DNA of 64,000 bases from Parerythrobacter lutipelagi (GTDB lineage: Bacteria > Pseudomonadota > Alphaproteobacteria > Sphingomonadales > Sphingomonadaceae). Every line of letters begins with the position of its first letter. Positions within the stretch are counted from its first letter, which is position 1. The position numbers were made by a program, and so were the translations under genes. The stretch is taken from contig NZ_SKCJ01000001.1 in the NCBI RefSeq assembly GCF_005434975.1, positions 1,002,001 through 1,066,000 on the forward strand, read 5' to 3'. Below the pieces are notes generated by a model, which worked only from the letters and a program-made list of their open reading frames with translations, was not told the DNA's origin and did not search any database. Positions 27,117 through 35,759 of this stretch are shown here, in pieces.

Positions 27117-29747
27117 ATGGCAGGCAAGTCTACTCCGATGATGCAGCAGTATCACGGCCTGAAGGCCCAGGCCGAAGGTTGCCTGCTGTTTTACCGGATG
27201 GGCGACTTCTTCGAACTCTTTTTCGACGATGCACGCCAAGCTGCTGCCATCCTCGATATCGCGCTGACAACGCGCGGGGAGCACGGCGGCGAAGCTGTGC
27301 CGATGTGCGGTGTCCCGGTGCATGCAGCGGAAGGTTATCTGGCCCGGCTGATCAAAGCCGGCTGCCGGGTCGCGATTGCGGAACAGGTCGAAACCCCCGA
27401 AGAGGCCAAACAGCGCGCGAAGCGAGAGGGAACGCCCGTCTCGAAAGCGCTGGTGCAGCGCGATATCGTGCGTTTCGTCACCGCTGGCACGCTGACGGAA
27501 GAAGCGCTTCTCGAGCCGCGCCGTGCGAATGTGCTGGTGGCGTTATGCGAAGTGCGCGGCGACCTCGGGCTGGCGAGCTGCGATATTTCAACCGGTCGAA
27601 TGGAGCTGGAAAGCACTTCTCCGGGCAGTCTGAGCGCGGCGCTGGCCAGATTGGGCGCGTCCGAAGTGGTCGTGCCCGAAGGCTGGGAGCTTGCGCCCGA
27701 TGACGCGATCGAGCGAGGCCGCAGCGACTTCACCAGCGAAAATGGCGAACGGCGCCTGAAGGCGGTGCACGATGTCGCGACTCTCGATGCATTCGGCACC
27801 TTCGACCGTGCCATGCTGGCTGCAGCCGGCGGATTGCTGAGCTATCTCGATCATGTTGGCCGCGGCAAGCTGCCATTCCTGTTGCCGCCCCTGGCGCGGG
27901 CCGGTGACCAGCACCTCGCGATGGACGCGGCGACCCAATCGAGCCTTGAAATCCTTGTCTCTCAGCAAGGCACACGAAAAGGCAGCCTGATCGCTGCGAT
28001 AGACCGCTGCTCGACCGGGGCCGGGGCGCGCCTGCTGGCGGAAGATCTCGCGGCCCCGCTGTGCGATACCGACGCCATCACCCGGCGCCTGAGGCTTGTC
28101 CATTGGCTGCACAGCGACCCCTTGCTGCGCGCGGACTTGCGCGAAGTGTTAGGGGCGCTGCCCGATATCGGGCGGGCACTTGGCCGCATTGTCGCAGGGC
28201 GCGGCAGCCCGCGAGATCTCGGGCAAATCCGCGATGGCTTGAATGAAGCGCGGCGCATTCGCGATTATCTGGCCGGCAAGCCGGATCGACCGGATCTGCT
28301 GCAGGACCTGCTGCCGATGATGGGAGGGCACGGTGCGCTGGTCGATCACATGCAGCGTGCGCTGGTTGCTGCTCCGCCGACAGAGCGGCAGAACGGCGGC
28401 TTCATCGCTGAGGGCTACGATGCCGCGCTCGACGAGCTGCGGCAGATTTCCGGCAATGCCCGCCGTGCGATTGCCGCGCTGGAAAGCAAGTATCGCGAAG
28501 AAACAGGTATCGCCTCGCTGAAGATCAAGCACAATGGTGTGCTCGGCTATTTCATCGAGGTTTCCAGCCGCCATGCCGACGCGCTGATGGCGCCTGACAG
28601 CGGCTTTACCCATCGGCAGACGATGAAAGGCGCTGTGCGGTTCAACTCGCTTAGCCTGCACGAGGAAGCCGGCAGGATCAGCGAAGCCGGCGGCCGTGCG
28701 CTGGTGGCCGAAGAATCCCATTTCGAAGAACTCGTCGGCGAAGTGGTGGCTGCGCGCGAAGCAATCGCTGCCACCGCAGCGGCGCTCGCCCGGCTGGATG
28801 TAGCTGCGGGCCAGGCAGAACGCGCAGCCGAAGGGGACTGGGCGCGGCCGGAGATCGTCGACGAGCCTTGTCTGGAGATTTCACAGGGCCGCCATCCAGT
28901 GGTCGAAACCGCGCTTGCCGCCACCGGCGAGCGCTTCGTCGCCAATGACTGCAATCTGGCACCAAGCGACCGCCTATGGCTCATCGGTGGTCCGAATATG
29001 GGCGGTAAATCGACCTTCCTGCGTCAGAACGCGCTGATTGTTCTGCTCGCCCAGGCCGGTGGTTTCGTCCCGGCGAGTGCTGCAAAAATCGGTCTCGTCG
29101 ACCGCTTGTTCAGCCGCGTTGGCGCATCGGACAATCTTGCCCGCGGACGCTCCACTTTCATGGTCGAGATGGTCGAAACTGCCGCGATCCTGTCGCAGGC
29201 GACGACTCGCAGTTTCGTCATCCTGGATGAAGTAGGACGGGGGACTTCGACCTATGACGGACTTGCGCTGGCCTGGGCAGTGGTAGAGGCGGTGCACGAA
29301 ACCAGCCGCTGCCGCTGTCTATTCGCCACGCATTACCACGAATTGTCGCGGCTCGCCGACAGCTGCGATGCGCTGTCACTCCATCATGTCCGGGCGCGCG
29401 AGTGGAAAGGCGATCTGGTGCTGCTGCACGAGCTGACAGAAGGCCCGGCCGATCGCAGCTACGGGCTGGCGGTCGCTAAACTGGCAGGCATTCCCAAGGA
29501 TGTCGTCGCACGGGCCAAGTCGGTGCTCGACCGTCTGGAGAAAGGGCGCGCAGAGACAGGCGGCCTCGCAGCGGGACTCGGTGATCTGCCCCTGTTCGCG
29601 GCGGTAAACCGAAGCGAGGAGGAGGAAGAGCCAGTCGATCCGGTGCGTGACAAGCTGCAAGCGCTCGAACTTGATGCGCTGAGCCCGCGCGAGGCGCTTG
29701 ATATCTTGTACGAACTGCAACGCGCGGCGGCACCCACGGATAGTTAA
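27117..29747 (+). CDS. mutS: DNA mismatch repair protein MutS
   Basis: An 876-residue mismatch-recognition ATPase. The N-terminal mismatch-binding motif is seen in KSTPMMQQYHGLKAQ with GDFFELFFDDA close by; Walker A GPNMGGKST lies near residue 624, with SRVGASDNLARGRSTFMVEM, Walker B ILDEVGRGTSTYDG and THYHELSRL. The length is standard. A methionine about 7 residues in is an alternative start. Two small membrane-protein genes follow on the same strand. Confidence 0.96.
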   Translation: MAGKSTPMMQQYHGLKAQAEGCLLFYRMGDFFELFFDDARQAAAILDIALTTRGEHGGEAVPMCGVPVHAAEGYLARLIKAGCRVAIAEQVETPEEAKQRAKREGTPVSKALVQRDIVRFVTAGTLTEEALLEPRRANVLVALCEVRGDLGLASCDISTGRMELESTSPGSLSAALARLGASEVVVPEGWELAPDDAIERGRSDFTSENGERRLKAVHDVATLDAFGTFDRAMLAAAGGLLSYLDHVGRGKLPFLLPPLARAGDQHLAMDAATQSSLEILVSQQGTRKGSLIAAIDRCSTGAGARLLAEDLAAPLCDTDAITRRLRLVHWLHSDPLLRADLREVLGALPDIGRALGRIVAGRGSPRDLGQIRDGLNEARRIRDYLAGKPDRPDLLQDLLPMMGGHGALVDHMQRALVAAPPTERQNGGFIAEGYDAALDELRQISGNARRAIAALESKYREETGIASLKIKHNGVLGYFIEVSSRHADALMAPDSGFTHRQTMKGAVRFNSLSLHEEAGRISEAGGRALVAEESHFEELVGEVVAAREAIAATAAALARLDVAAGQAERAAEGDWARPEIVDEPCLEISQGRHPVVETALAATGERFVANDCNLAPSDRLWLIGGPNMGGKSTFLRQNALIVLLAQAGGFVPASAAKIGLVDRLFSRVGASDNLARGRSTFMVEMVETAAILSQATTRSFVILDEVGRGTSTYDGLALAWAVVEAVHETSRCRCLFATHYHELSRLADSCDALSLHHVRAREWKGDLVLLHELTEGPADRSYGLAVAKLAGIPKDVVARAKSVLDRLEKGRAETGGLAAGLGDLPLFAAVNRSEEEEEPVDPVRDKLQALELDALSPREALDILYELQRAAAPTDS

Positions 29748-29774
29748 CCTCTCGGCGTTACAATCCCCTCCGCT

Positions 29775-30155
29775 ATGCGCGGCTATATGTTCAAGAACCG
29801 GATCGGGGCCCTGGTGTTCGTCGGATTGGCGATGATCGGGGCTGCAAATCTGGTCGGTACGGAAGAACAGGACGGCGCGATCCAACGCGCTGCGGCGGAA
29901 TTGCAGGATCAGCGCGATGCCTTCGAACGGGAAATCCAGGCCGCTGCGCCGGCCGAGACCAAGCGGGCCAAGCCGCGCGAAGTGATTGAAGTGGCCGCAT
30001 CCGAAGAAGATCTGATCGATGATGCACAGGGCATCGATCCCGCAGGCACCGATCCATCAGGTTTCGATCCGACGCCGAGGATCGAAAGACCCGCGCTTCC
30101 GGTCGATCAGCTGGGCGAACCCACATTGTTTGTCGAGAATGCAACGGAAGAGTAG
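29775..30155 (+). CDS. Single-pass membrane protein with acidic tail
   Basis: A 126-residue protein with one N-terminal hydrophobic segment (GALVFVGLAMIGAANLVG) followed by an Ala/Glu-rich, probably helical stretch and a Pro/Asp-rich disordered tail. ATG 29775 or the ATG at 29787 could begin it; neither has a strong ribosome-binding site. It starts 27 bp after mutS and is probably read from the same message. Nothing else was recognised. Confidence 0.6.
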   Translation: MRGYMFKNRIGALVFVGLAMIGAANLVGTEEQDGAIQRAAAELQDQRDAFEREIQAAAPAETKRAKPREVIEVAASEEDLIDDAQGIDPAGTDPSGFDPTPRIERPALPVDQLGEPTLFVENATEE

Positions 30156-30215
30156 GCCAAACCTGCGGCATTATCCGGATTTGCGTTGTCGGTGCTCTCG
30201 CCCTACGGCCAGGTG

Positions 30216-30635
30216 ATGGCGCAGGACGATCCGCCGAAGGGCGATGAAGAAACCGACAAAAGCACGAAATGGGCTGAGGATCGCACCGACTGGGCGGAAG
30301 ACCGGACGATCATGGCGCTCGAGCGCACATTCGCCGGATGGATGCGCACGGCTTTTGCCGCGATAGCCATCGGTATCGGTTTCCGCGCGCTATTCGGCGA
30401 GTTCGACCCGCCCTGGCTGGCAAAAGCCATCGCAACGCTGTTCATCACACTCGCAATCGTGTTTGCCATCGGGGCGGAGCGACGCGCATGCAAAGCTTTC
30501 GATCGCCTGTCATCACACGCGATCGATTCGCCCAAATTGCCCAATTTGCGCCTGGTCGCCTGGTCGATCGCAGCAGGTGCCGCGATCCTGATCGTTGCTC
30601 TGTGGGTTCTGACCGACGGTCAGCTGGACGCTTAG
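30216..30635 (+). CDS. DUF202 (YidH-like) membrane protein
   Basis: A 139-residue inner-membrane protein of the DUF202 family, recognised from DRTIMALERTFAGWMRTAFAAIAIG, whose ALERTxxxWMRT pattern defines the family. Two further hydrophobic segments lie at about residues 70-90 and 113-134. ATG 30216 is chosen over a TTG at 30186. Its last 4 bp overlap the end of a gene on the other strand. The molecular role of the family is not established. Confidence 0.8.
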   Translation: MAQDDPPKGDEETDKSTKWAEDRTDWAEDRTIMALERTFAGWMRTAFAAIAIGIGFRALFGEFDPPWLAKAIATLFITLAIVFAIGAERRACKAFDRLSSHAIDSPKLPNLRLVAWSIAAGAAILIVALWVLTDGQLDA

Positions 30636-30946
30636 CTGACGCCTTTGGGCAGATCGCCCGGGCGGTTGTCCTTGCCGTATTTGTCGACATTGTCATCGTG
30701 GTTGGGTTCACCCGCGTAGGCATCCATATCGATCCGCCCCGAGCTTTCCATGTCGCGCATATGGTCGATCGTGTCCTGCGGGCTTGCGCCCATCGGCACA
30801 TCGTTGTCCGATTTCGTGCTTTCCGTCGCGCCGGCGACATGACTGGCATGATCGCGCGCCTGCTTGGCGACATTGTGCGCCTGGCTCATGGAGTCGTCCT
30901 GTTCACTGTTGTGCAGTTCAGGCGCGGGTGTGGTCTTGTCGGTCAA
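30632..30946 (-). CDS. Hydrophilic small protein of unknown function
   Basis: A 104-residue highly polar protein, rich in Asp, Asn, Ser and Lys with almost no hydrophobic core, suggesting intrinsic disorder. Toward the C-terminus DNVDKYGKDNRPGDLPKGVS stands out. A TTG start at 30946 is preferred because AAAGGAG sits seven bases upstream; the frame also extends to 30970. It is convergent with and overlaps the DUF202 gene by 4 bp. No family was recognised; the composition resembles stress-related hydrophilic proteins. Confidence 0.6.
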   Translation of the reverse strand: MTDKTTPAPELHNSEQDDSMSQAHNVAKQARDHASHVAGATESTKSDNDVPMGASPQDTIDHMRDMESSGRIDMDAYAGEPNHDDNVDKYGKDNRPGDLPKGVS

Positions 30947-30953
30947 TGGGTAT

Positions 30954-30960
30954 CTCCTTT
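30954..30960 (-). promoter_or_regulatory. Strong ribosome-binding site fixing a TTG start
   Basis: AAAGGAG on the minus strand precedes the TTG at 30946 with a 7-base spacer, the best Shine-Dalgarno match in this area. Confidence 0.65.
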
Positions 30961-31008
30961 CCTCTTTCAACGGAGGCTGAGCAGGAGAGTTCCGGACGAG
31001 ACCTCAGT

Positions 31009-31902
31009 TTACCGCGTCGGGACAGGCAGTTCGCCCGAGTAATCGTAGAAGCCCCGCCCGGTCTTGCGCCCGAGCCAGCCGGCTTCAACATACTTCACCA
31101 GCAGCGGTGCAGGCCGATATTTGCTGTCGCCGGTGGTGTTATAGAGCACCATGATGATGTCGAGGCAGGTGTCGAGGCCAACGAAGTCAGCCAGCTGAAG
31201 CGGCCCCATCGGGTGATTGAGACCAAGTCGGCAGCCCTTGTCGATATCCTCGATATTGGCGGTCGACTGACCAAGCACGAAGATCGCTTCGTTGATCATC
31301 GGCAGCAGGATGCGGTTAACGACGAAACCGGGTTCATCCTGCGACAGCACGACCTGCTTGCCGAGGCCTTCGGCGAAGGCGACGATTGCCTGAGTGGTGG
31401 CTTCTGCCGTTGCCAGGCCGGGGATCACTTCGATCAGTCCCATAACCGGCACCGGATTGAAAAAATGCAGACCGATGAAGCGTGCCGGATCGGGCGAGAA
31501 GTTCGCCATGCGGGTAATCGGGATCGAGCTTGTGTTGGACGCCATGATCGCGTCGCTGCGCAAAACCTTGCCTGCAGCCTCGAAGATCGACTGCTTGATT
31601 TCTTCGCGCTCGGTCGCAGCTTCGATGATCAGATCGGCTTCCGCCATCGCGCCGTAATCGGCAGCCGGAGTTATCCGCGCGATGGTCGCTTCCGCATCCG
31701 CGATCTCGATTTTTCCCTTGCCGACCAGTTTCCCGAGCGCGGCCTCGATCTTGCCGACAGCGCGCTGTGCAAGGTCCAGGCTGACATCCGACAGGATCAC
31801 ATCGTGGCCGAAGCCTGCCACGGTTTGTGCGATGCCCGAACCCATCTGGCCCGCACCGATGACCGCGATCTTTTGCCCGGCTTTTTGTCCGATATTTTGC
31901 AC
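31009..31902 (-). CDS. hbd: 3-hydroxybutyryl-CoA dehydrogenase
   Basis: A 297-residue 3-hydroxyacyl-CoA dehydrogenase of the short-chain (single-enzyme) type, oxidising 3-hydroxybutyryl-CoA with NAD(P). The Rossmann motif [52 protein letters not shown] (catalytic histidine), [19 protein letters not shown] and a C-terminal [11 protein letters not shown] are visible. GTG 31902 is favoured because AAGGA lies 8 bases upstream; a TTG at 31929 is the alternative. It fits with the CoA-transferases at the left end in C4 acyl-CoA metabolism, though it is not linked to them. Confidence 0.92.
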   Translation of the reverse strand: MQNIGQKAGQKIAVIGAGQMGSGIAQTVAGFGHDVILSDVSLDLAQRAVGKIEAALGKLVGKGKIEIADAEATIARITPAADYGAMAEADLIIEAATEREEIKQSIFEAAGKVLRSDAIMASNTSSIPITRMANFSPDPARFIGLHFFNPVPVMGLIEVIPGLATAEATTQAIVAFAEGLGKQVVLSQDEPGFVVNRILLPMINEAIFVLGQSTANIEDIDKGCRLGLNHPMGPLQLADFVGLDTCLDIIMVLYNTTGDSKYRPAPLLVKYVEAGWLGRKTGRGFYDYSGELPVPTR

Positions 31903-31976
31903 CGCATCATTCCTTCGCACTTGCAGCAAGGCGGGCGTGTTAGCGAGCGAAAGGCGGCTTGGCTAGCGGACTTGGA

Positions 31977-32546
31977 CTATCTGTTGGCCCCGGGCACCCA
32001 TTTCACATCGCGCGCACCGTTTTCATTGAGCATGCGGGCAAATACGAACAGATAATCCGACAGCCGGTTGACATAGGCGAGCGCCGCCGGATTGACCGGC
32101 TCTGCCGCGGCCAGCGCCGCAATCGCTCGTTCGGCACGGCGGACGGTCGCGCGGGCGATGTGCGCGCGCGCCGCAGTATCCGATCCGCCGGGCAGTACGA
32201 AGCTGTCCAGCGGTTCGATATCTTCGTTCAGCGTGTCGATCGCCAATTCCAGCCATTCAACCTGTGAAGGGATGATCCGCAGCACCATTTCCGACGGTTC
32301 GAAGTCGTCTCCCGGTGTCGCGAGGTCCGCGCCGAGATCGAACAGGTCGTTCTGGATGCGGAACAGGTCGCGCGCGAAATCGCTTGCGGCGAGCATGGCG
32401 CCAACCCAACCGATCGTGCTGTTTGCTTCATCGACCACGCCGATCGCTTCGATGCGCGCCCCATGTTTCGATGTGCGGGAGCCATCGACCAGCCCGGTCG
32501 AACCATCATCCCCCGTTCGGGTGTAGATCTTGTTCAGCTTGACCAA
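31977..32546 (-). CDS. Cob(I)alamin adenosyltransferase, PduO type
   Basis: A 189-residue PduO-type ATP:cobalamin adenosyltransferase making adenosylcobalamin for B12-dependent mutases. KIYTRTGDDGSTGLVDGSR at the N-terminus binds ATP, followed by EAIGVVDEANSTIGW, FVLPGGSDTAARAHIARATVRRAERA and YVNRLSDYLFVFAR. A TTG at 32546 with an extended purine-rich ribosome-binding site is the only sensible start. It lies in a leftward row gluQ, HIG1, this gene, hbd. Confidence 0.92.
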   Translation of the reverse strand: MVKLNKIYTRTGDDGSTGLVDGSRTSKHGARIEAIGVVDEANSTIGWVGAMLAASDFARDLFRIQNDLFDLGADLATPGDDFEPSEMVLRIIPSQVEWLELAIDTLNEDIEPLDSFVLPGGSDTAARAHIARATVRRAERAIAALAAAEPVNPAALAYVNRLSDYLFVFARMLNENGARDVKWVPGANR

Positions 32547-32551
32547 ATTGT

Positions 32552-32563
32552 CCCCCCTCTCCC
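32552..32563 (-). promoter_or_regulatory. Ribosome-binding site fixing a TTG start
   Basis: GGGAGAGGGGGG on the minus strand lies five bases before the TTG at 32546 and fixes the adenosyltransferase start. Confidence 0.65.
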
Positions 32564-32577
32564 TTGCGGGAGGTTTG

Positions 32578-32817
32578 TCAGCTGCGCCCGCCGCCCATCG
32601 CGAGCAGGATGGCGACCACGACAATCGCCAGCGCCTGATATTTGATGCGCGCGAACATGGCCTTGTTCTGCAGCACCTGCATCTCGGTAACCGTCTCTCC
32701 ATCGCCCGTTTCGAGGTCGATCTTGGTCGTCCTCAGAAAAGCGACAACGCCTTTCACAAGCGAGAACAGGACCATGGCCATAAAGCCGACGAGCAGGATG
32801 ATGAGGATAGTGTTCAT
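32578..32817 (-). CDS. HIG1-domain membrane protein
   Basis: A 79-residue two-helix inner-membrane protein. Helix 1 covers about residues 3-25 and helix 2 about 58-75; the intervening QNKAMFARIKYQALAIVVV matches the HIG1 (hypoxia-induced gene 1) domain, (Q)xxMxxRVxxQ-like. Bacterial and mitochondrial relatives associate with respiratory complexes. It lies 9 bp after gluQ and 31 bp before the adenosyltransferase. Confidence 0.8.
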   Translation of the reverse strand: MNTILIILLVGFMAMVLFSLVKGVVAFLRTTKIDLETGDGETVTEMQVLQNKAMFARIKYQALAIVVVAILLAMGGGRS

Positions 32818-32826
32818 GCGCAGTAT

Positions 32827-33660
32827 CTAGGCCTCTTCGAGCGAAATTCCAGACGGAAATCGGTGCAACCTCAGTTGCTCGGCAAGCAACAGTCCGTCCT
32901 CACCGCCCTCACGCAGGTCGGCGAGCGACTGCGAACCACGCCGCTTGGCAAGCTTGCGGCCTTCGGCATCGAGCAGCAAGGCGTGATGGTGCCAGGTCGG
33001 CACCGGCAAGCCGAGCAGCGCCTGCAGCAGCCGGTGGACATGGCTCGCGGCGAACAGATCCTTCCCGCGCGTCACCAACGTCACGCCGTCTACCGCATCG
33101 TCGAGCGTGGCAGCGAGGTGGTAGCTGGCCGGCTCATCCTTGCGCACCAGCACGACATCGCCGAGCAGCTCGGGCCGGGCCTGCTGCTCTCCCGCAAGCT
33201 CATCGACCCATCGCAGCGGGCCTGTGCGCCGAAGCGCCGCCGCCACGTCGAGACGCAAGACATGCGGCTGCGACGGATCGAGCGCGCGCCCCTTGCAGGT
33301 ACCGGGATAGACCGGCCCCTCCGGACCGATCTGCGTCGCCGCCGCCTTGATTTCAGCCCGGGAGCACACGCACGGGTAAAGCAAGCTGGCATCGCGCAGC
33401 TTGTCTGCCGCCGCCGCATAGCTCGCCAGCCGGAGCGATTGTGCGGGCACTTCGCCCCAGTCAAGCCCGAGCCATGACAGGTCCTTGCGGAAAGCCTCCG
33501 CCAGTTCCGGCTTGCTCCGCGCCCCGTCGATATCCTCGATCCGGAGCAGAAACCGCCCGCCACGCTCAGCCGCAAGGTCATGCGCGATAACGGCGGCAAA
33601 GGCATGGCCGAGATGCAGCATCCCGTTGGGACTGGGGGCGAAGCGGGTAACGGTGGTCAT
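32827..33660 (-). CDS. gluQ: Glutamyl-queuosine tRNA(Asp) synthetase
   Basis: A 277-residue truncated glutamyl-tRNA synthetase paralogue that attaches glutamate to queuosine in tRNA-Asp. TRFAPSPNGMLHLGHA contains the HIGH-like motif (16-19), a zinc site is suggested by YPCVCSRAEI and YPGTC, and KLAKRRGS near residue 242 stands for KMSKS. No anticodon-binding domain follows, which distinguishes it from GltX. Confidence 0.92.
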   Translation of the reverse strand: MTTVTRFAPSPNGMLHLGHAFAAVIAHDLAAERGGRFLLRIEDIDGARSKPELAEAFRKDLSWLGLDWGEVPAQSLRLASYAAAADKLRDASLLYPCVCSRAEIKAAATQIGPEGPVYPGTCKGRALDPSQPHVLRLDVAAALRRTGPLRWVDELAGEQQARPELLGDVVLVRKDEPASYHLAATLDDAVDGVTLVTRGKDLFAASHVHRLLQALLGLPVPTWHHHALLLDAEGRKLAKRRGSQSLADLREGGEDGLLLAEQLRLHRFPSGISLEEA

Positions 33661-33687
33661 GCTCTCAATCCCTTAATCCTTTCGCCC

Positions 33688-33752
33688 CCGGCCTGTCGAA
33701 GGGCAATGGCACAAGGGTGCTACGACAGGCTCAGCACGAACGGCCTCGAGGA
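33688..33752. repeat. Sphingomonad-type REP element (CGACAGGCTCAGCACGAACGG)
   Basis: CCTGTCG (33692-33698) and CGACAGG (33723-33729) form an inverted pair, the second followed by CTCAGCACGAACGG, a sequence typical of dispersed extragenic palindromes in sphingomonads. It lies in the 201-bp gap between the divergent gluQ and HNH genes. Confidence 0.65.
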
Positions 33753-33861
33753 TCGTCGCAATGCCGCAGGAGGACAACCCTGTGGATAGCCTGTCTGTAA
33801 CAGTCTTGACGCTTTTCAGCGCAAGTGCATTCTTCAGCGTCAACCGGAGGGGACGCAACAC

Positions 33862-34470
33862 GTGTTTAAGGCCGAGTTGATCGAACGGGCAGCACACGCC
33901 CGAAGTAGCATGGAGGATCCGACGCGCAATCTCGCGTCGTGCCCCTCCCTCGTCCTCAATGCGGACTACACCCCGCTGTCTTACTACCCGCTGAGCCTGT
34001 GGCCGTGGCAGACGGCGATCAAGGCCATTTTCCTCGAGCGGGTCGACGTGATCGAGACCTATGACCGGCACGTCCATTCGCCGTCGCTCGACATGAAGAT
34101 TCCGAGCGTCATCGCGCTGAAGCAATACGTCCGGCCAAGCGAATTTCCCGCCTTCACCCGCTTCAACCTGTTCCTGCGCGATCGCTTCGCCTGCCAGTAT
34201 TGCGGCGACATGGGCAATCTCACCTTCGACCACGTCATCCCCCGCCGTCTCGGCGGCCGCACGACATGGGAAAACATCGCCAGCGCCTGCGCACCGTGCA
34301 ACATGAAGAAGGGTGGACGCACGCCCAAACAGGCCGGGATGCGGCTGTATAACGACCCGATCCGGCCGACGCACTGGCAGTTGCAGCAGCACGGAAAGCA
34401 GTTCCCGCCGGGCTATCTGCACGAAACCTGGTGCGACTGGCTCTACTGGGATATCGAGCTGGAGGCATAA
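33862..34470 (+). CDS. HNH endonuclease domain protein
   Basis: A 202-residue protein of a family widespread in alphaproteobacteria. A conserved N-terminus (CPSLVLNADYTPLSYYPLSLWPWQ) precedes an HNH nuclease fold: CQYCGDMGNLTFDHVIPRRLGG, then ENIASACAPCNMKKGGR, with two CxxC zinc knuckles and the catalytic histidine in FDHV. GTG 33862 is chosen because GGAGGGGA lies upstream; an ATG at 33910 lacks one. The family is chromosomal rather than restriction-linked here. The biological role is not known. Confidence 0.85.
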   Translation: MFKAELIERAAHARSSMEDPTRNLASCPSLVLNADYTPLSYYPLSLWPWQTAIKAIFLERVDVIETYDRHVHSPSLDMKIPSVIALKQYVRPSEFPAFTRFNLFLRDRFACQYCGDMGNLTFDHVIPRRLGGRTTWENIASACAPCNMKKGGRTPKQAGMRLYNDPIRPTHWQLQQHGKQFPPGYLHETWCDWLYWDIELEA

Positions 34471-34733
34471 TAGGCCAGCGGTGTATTGGCGCGGGAGCTG
34501 ATCGCACCGACCTTACATTCGCCGCCGGGCGACCCCATATCAGACACACGTCGTTGCGGCTTGGCAGCCGGAACACTGTCTGACGGTGTCTCTTCACAAT
34601 CAACATCCCGTTGATTGGCTTTCCTGAGGCAGAATTCGCAATCGCCTGTTCGGATGTTCGACAGACCGAATTGGGCGATCTCGCGGAGCTGCTCGTACCG
34701 GGCTTCCCGTGAACCCACGCAAGGAAAGCCCAA

Positions 34734-34874
34734 ATGGCCAAATCACAGAGAAAATCGAAGCGCGAGATCCGCAAGCCCAAGGCAGAGAAGGTCAAAGGCA
34801 ACGCCGCCAACCCGTCACAAAAGGCCGGTGTTGTTCCAGGGCTGGAGCACATGAAGTCCGGACGAGGCAAGTAG
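34734..34874 (+). CDS. 46-residue basic conserved small protein
   Basis: A 46-residue, strongly basic protein opening with MAKSQRKSKREIRKPKAEK and ending in a Gly/Lys-rich tail. AAGGAAAG lies at 34721-34728 before ATG 34734. Similar short proteins (MAxxQRxSNREIxKPKxxK) are, from general knowledge, common and usually uncharacterised in proteobacteria; the charge suggests RNA or ribosome binding. It is followed after 7 bp by another small gene. The 263 bp before it (34471-34733) show no supported feature. Confidence 0.65.
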   Translation: MAKSQRKSKREIRKPKAEKVKGNAANPSQKAGVVPGLEHMKSGRGK

Positions 34875-34881
34875 CTGGCGG

Positions 34882-35124
34882 GTGCGCCTGACTGCTGAAA
34901 GATGCCGCGCCGAACAAGCGCGGCAGTTGGAATTGTCGGTCAGTGATCCTTTGGTCAATCGCCGCAAGATCGCGGCCAAGGCCGCCGAGGCTTGGGGCAA
35001 AGAAGCGGCGCGAGCCGAGAAACACGAAGCCGGCGTGCCGGAAGCCCTGAGCAAAGAAGACACCGAAATTGCCGATGAATTTGCAAGCGAAGCGCTAGCT
35101 CAAAAGGGCTCACATGCAGATTAG
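34882..35124 (+). CDS. Small helical protein of unknown function
   Basis: An 80-residue hydrophilic protein, predicted from composition to be largely alpha-helical (RLTAERCRAEQARQLELSVS, then NRRKIAAKAAEAWGKEAARA). It begins with GTG 34882, 7 bp after the previous small gene, and its stop overlaps the next start, so the three small genes appear translationally coupled. No family was recognised. Confidence 0.5.
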   Translation: MRLTAERCRAEQARQLELSVSDPLVNRRKIAAKAAEAWGKEAARAEKHEAGVPEALSKEDTEIADEFASEALAQKGSHAD

Positions 35125-35233
35125 ACATTTCCTGGTCTTTGGCCTGTCGGCGATGCTGGCAGTGTTGCTGCTCGCACTCGCCATCGGGCTTTTTCGTTAC
35201 GTAAAGTCAAAGACCAAGGATCGAAATGGATAG
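35114..35233 (+). CDS. 39-residue single-helix membrane microprotein
   Basis: ATG 35114 opens a 39-codon frame overlapping the previous gene by 11 bp. Residues 5-27 form one hydrophobic helix (FLVFGLSAMLAVLLLALAIG) followed by a basic cytoplasmic-type tail (RYVKSKTKDRNG), so N-out/C-in orientation is likely. AAAAGGG upstream gives a weak ribosome-binding site. It was found by reading the gap, and no homologue is known to me. Confidence 0.45.
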   Translation: MQIRHFLVFGLSAMLAVLLLALAIGLFRYVKSKTKDRNG

Positions 35234-35252
35234 GTCTTGATCTGAAAACAAA

Positions 35253-35759
35253 TCAGGAAATATGTCGGTCCGGGGCGTGTGCCAGACGGATGGCTGCCGC
35301 CTGCTCAATATCGATTTCGATCAAATAGGGTGCGACAAAACTGGCGTAGGCGTCTTTGCGGTTCTGCGGCAGGTCTTTCCAGCCAGTGATGGAATTGCGG
35401 CAATTCGCCGCCCCGCAAGAGCAAGGACACGGGAAATGCTGGATCTGATAATTGCGCATAGCGTAGTCGTAGACCGCTTCGTCACCAGCAGAAATATGGC
35501 GGATCGCGACGATATCGTGTCCGCCGGTTTCGTTGATCCGTATCCCGCAATTGGGATCGCACGAATGGTTGAAAATGGAACTGAGCCCGGAATGAAACCC
35601 GAAACTGGTTTTCCCTATTTGAGAAGCATGAGAATGGTTCTTGATCCGAATTTCATCAAGCACGCCAACGTATAGAGTATCTCCTGCCTCGAATGGTCCG
35701 AGAGCGAAAATTCCGTCTCCACGGCCGTCAGTAGCTCTTGTTTCGACGGTGCTGGTCAT
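35253..35759 (-). CDS. SET-domain protein lysine methyltransferase-like
   Basis: A 168-residue protein with the core of a eukaryote-type SET domain: an N-terminal GRGDGIFALGPFEAGDTLY (SAM-side), FNHSCDPNCGIR with N64-H65-S66-C67, and AGDEAVYDY with the catalytic-type tyrosine near 97-99. A post-SET-like cysteine cluster (C111, C113, C115, C120) follows. ATG 35759 has AAGGA upstream. Base composition is near 50% GC in the lines I counted, well below neighbours, which suggests acquisition. The substrate protein is unknown. Confidence 0.8.
   Translation of the reverse strand: MTSTVETRATDGRGDGIFALGPFEAGDTLYVGVLDEIRIKNHSHASQIGKTSFGFHSGLSSIFNHSCDPNCGIRINETGGHDIVAIRHISAGDEAVYDYAMRNYQIQHFPCPCSCGAANCRNSITGWKDLPQNRKDAYASFVAPYLIEIDIEQAAAIRLAHAPDRHIS

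Noticed and set aside
33862-34470. Interpretation of the HNH protein as a homing or restriction endonuclease
   Set aside because: No methyltransferase, intron or intein is adjacent, and the family is a common chromosomal gene in alphaproteobacteria.
34443-34733. A 96-codon minus-strand frame with four cysteines in the gap after the HNH gene
   Set aside because: Only a TTG start without ribosome-binding site, overlap with HNH at its end, and no recognised family; left unannotated but not fully excluded.
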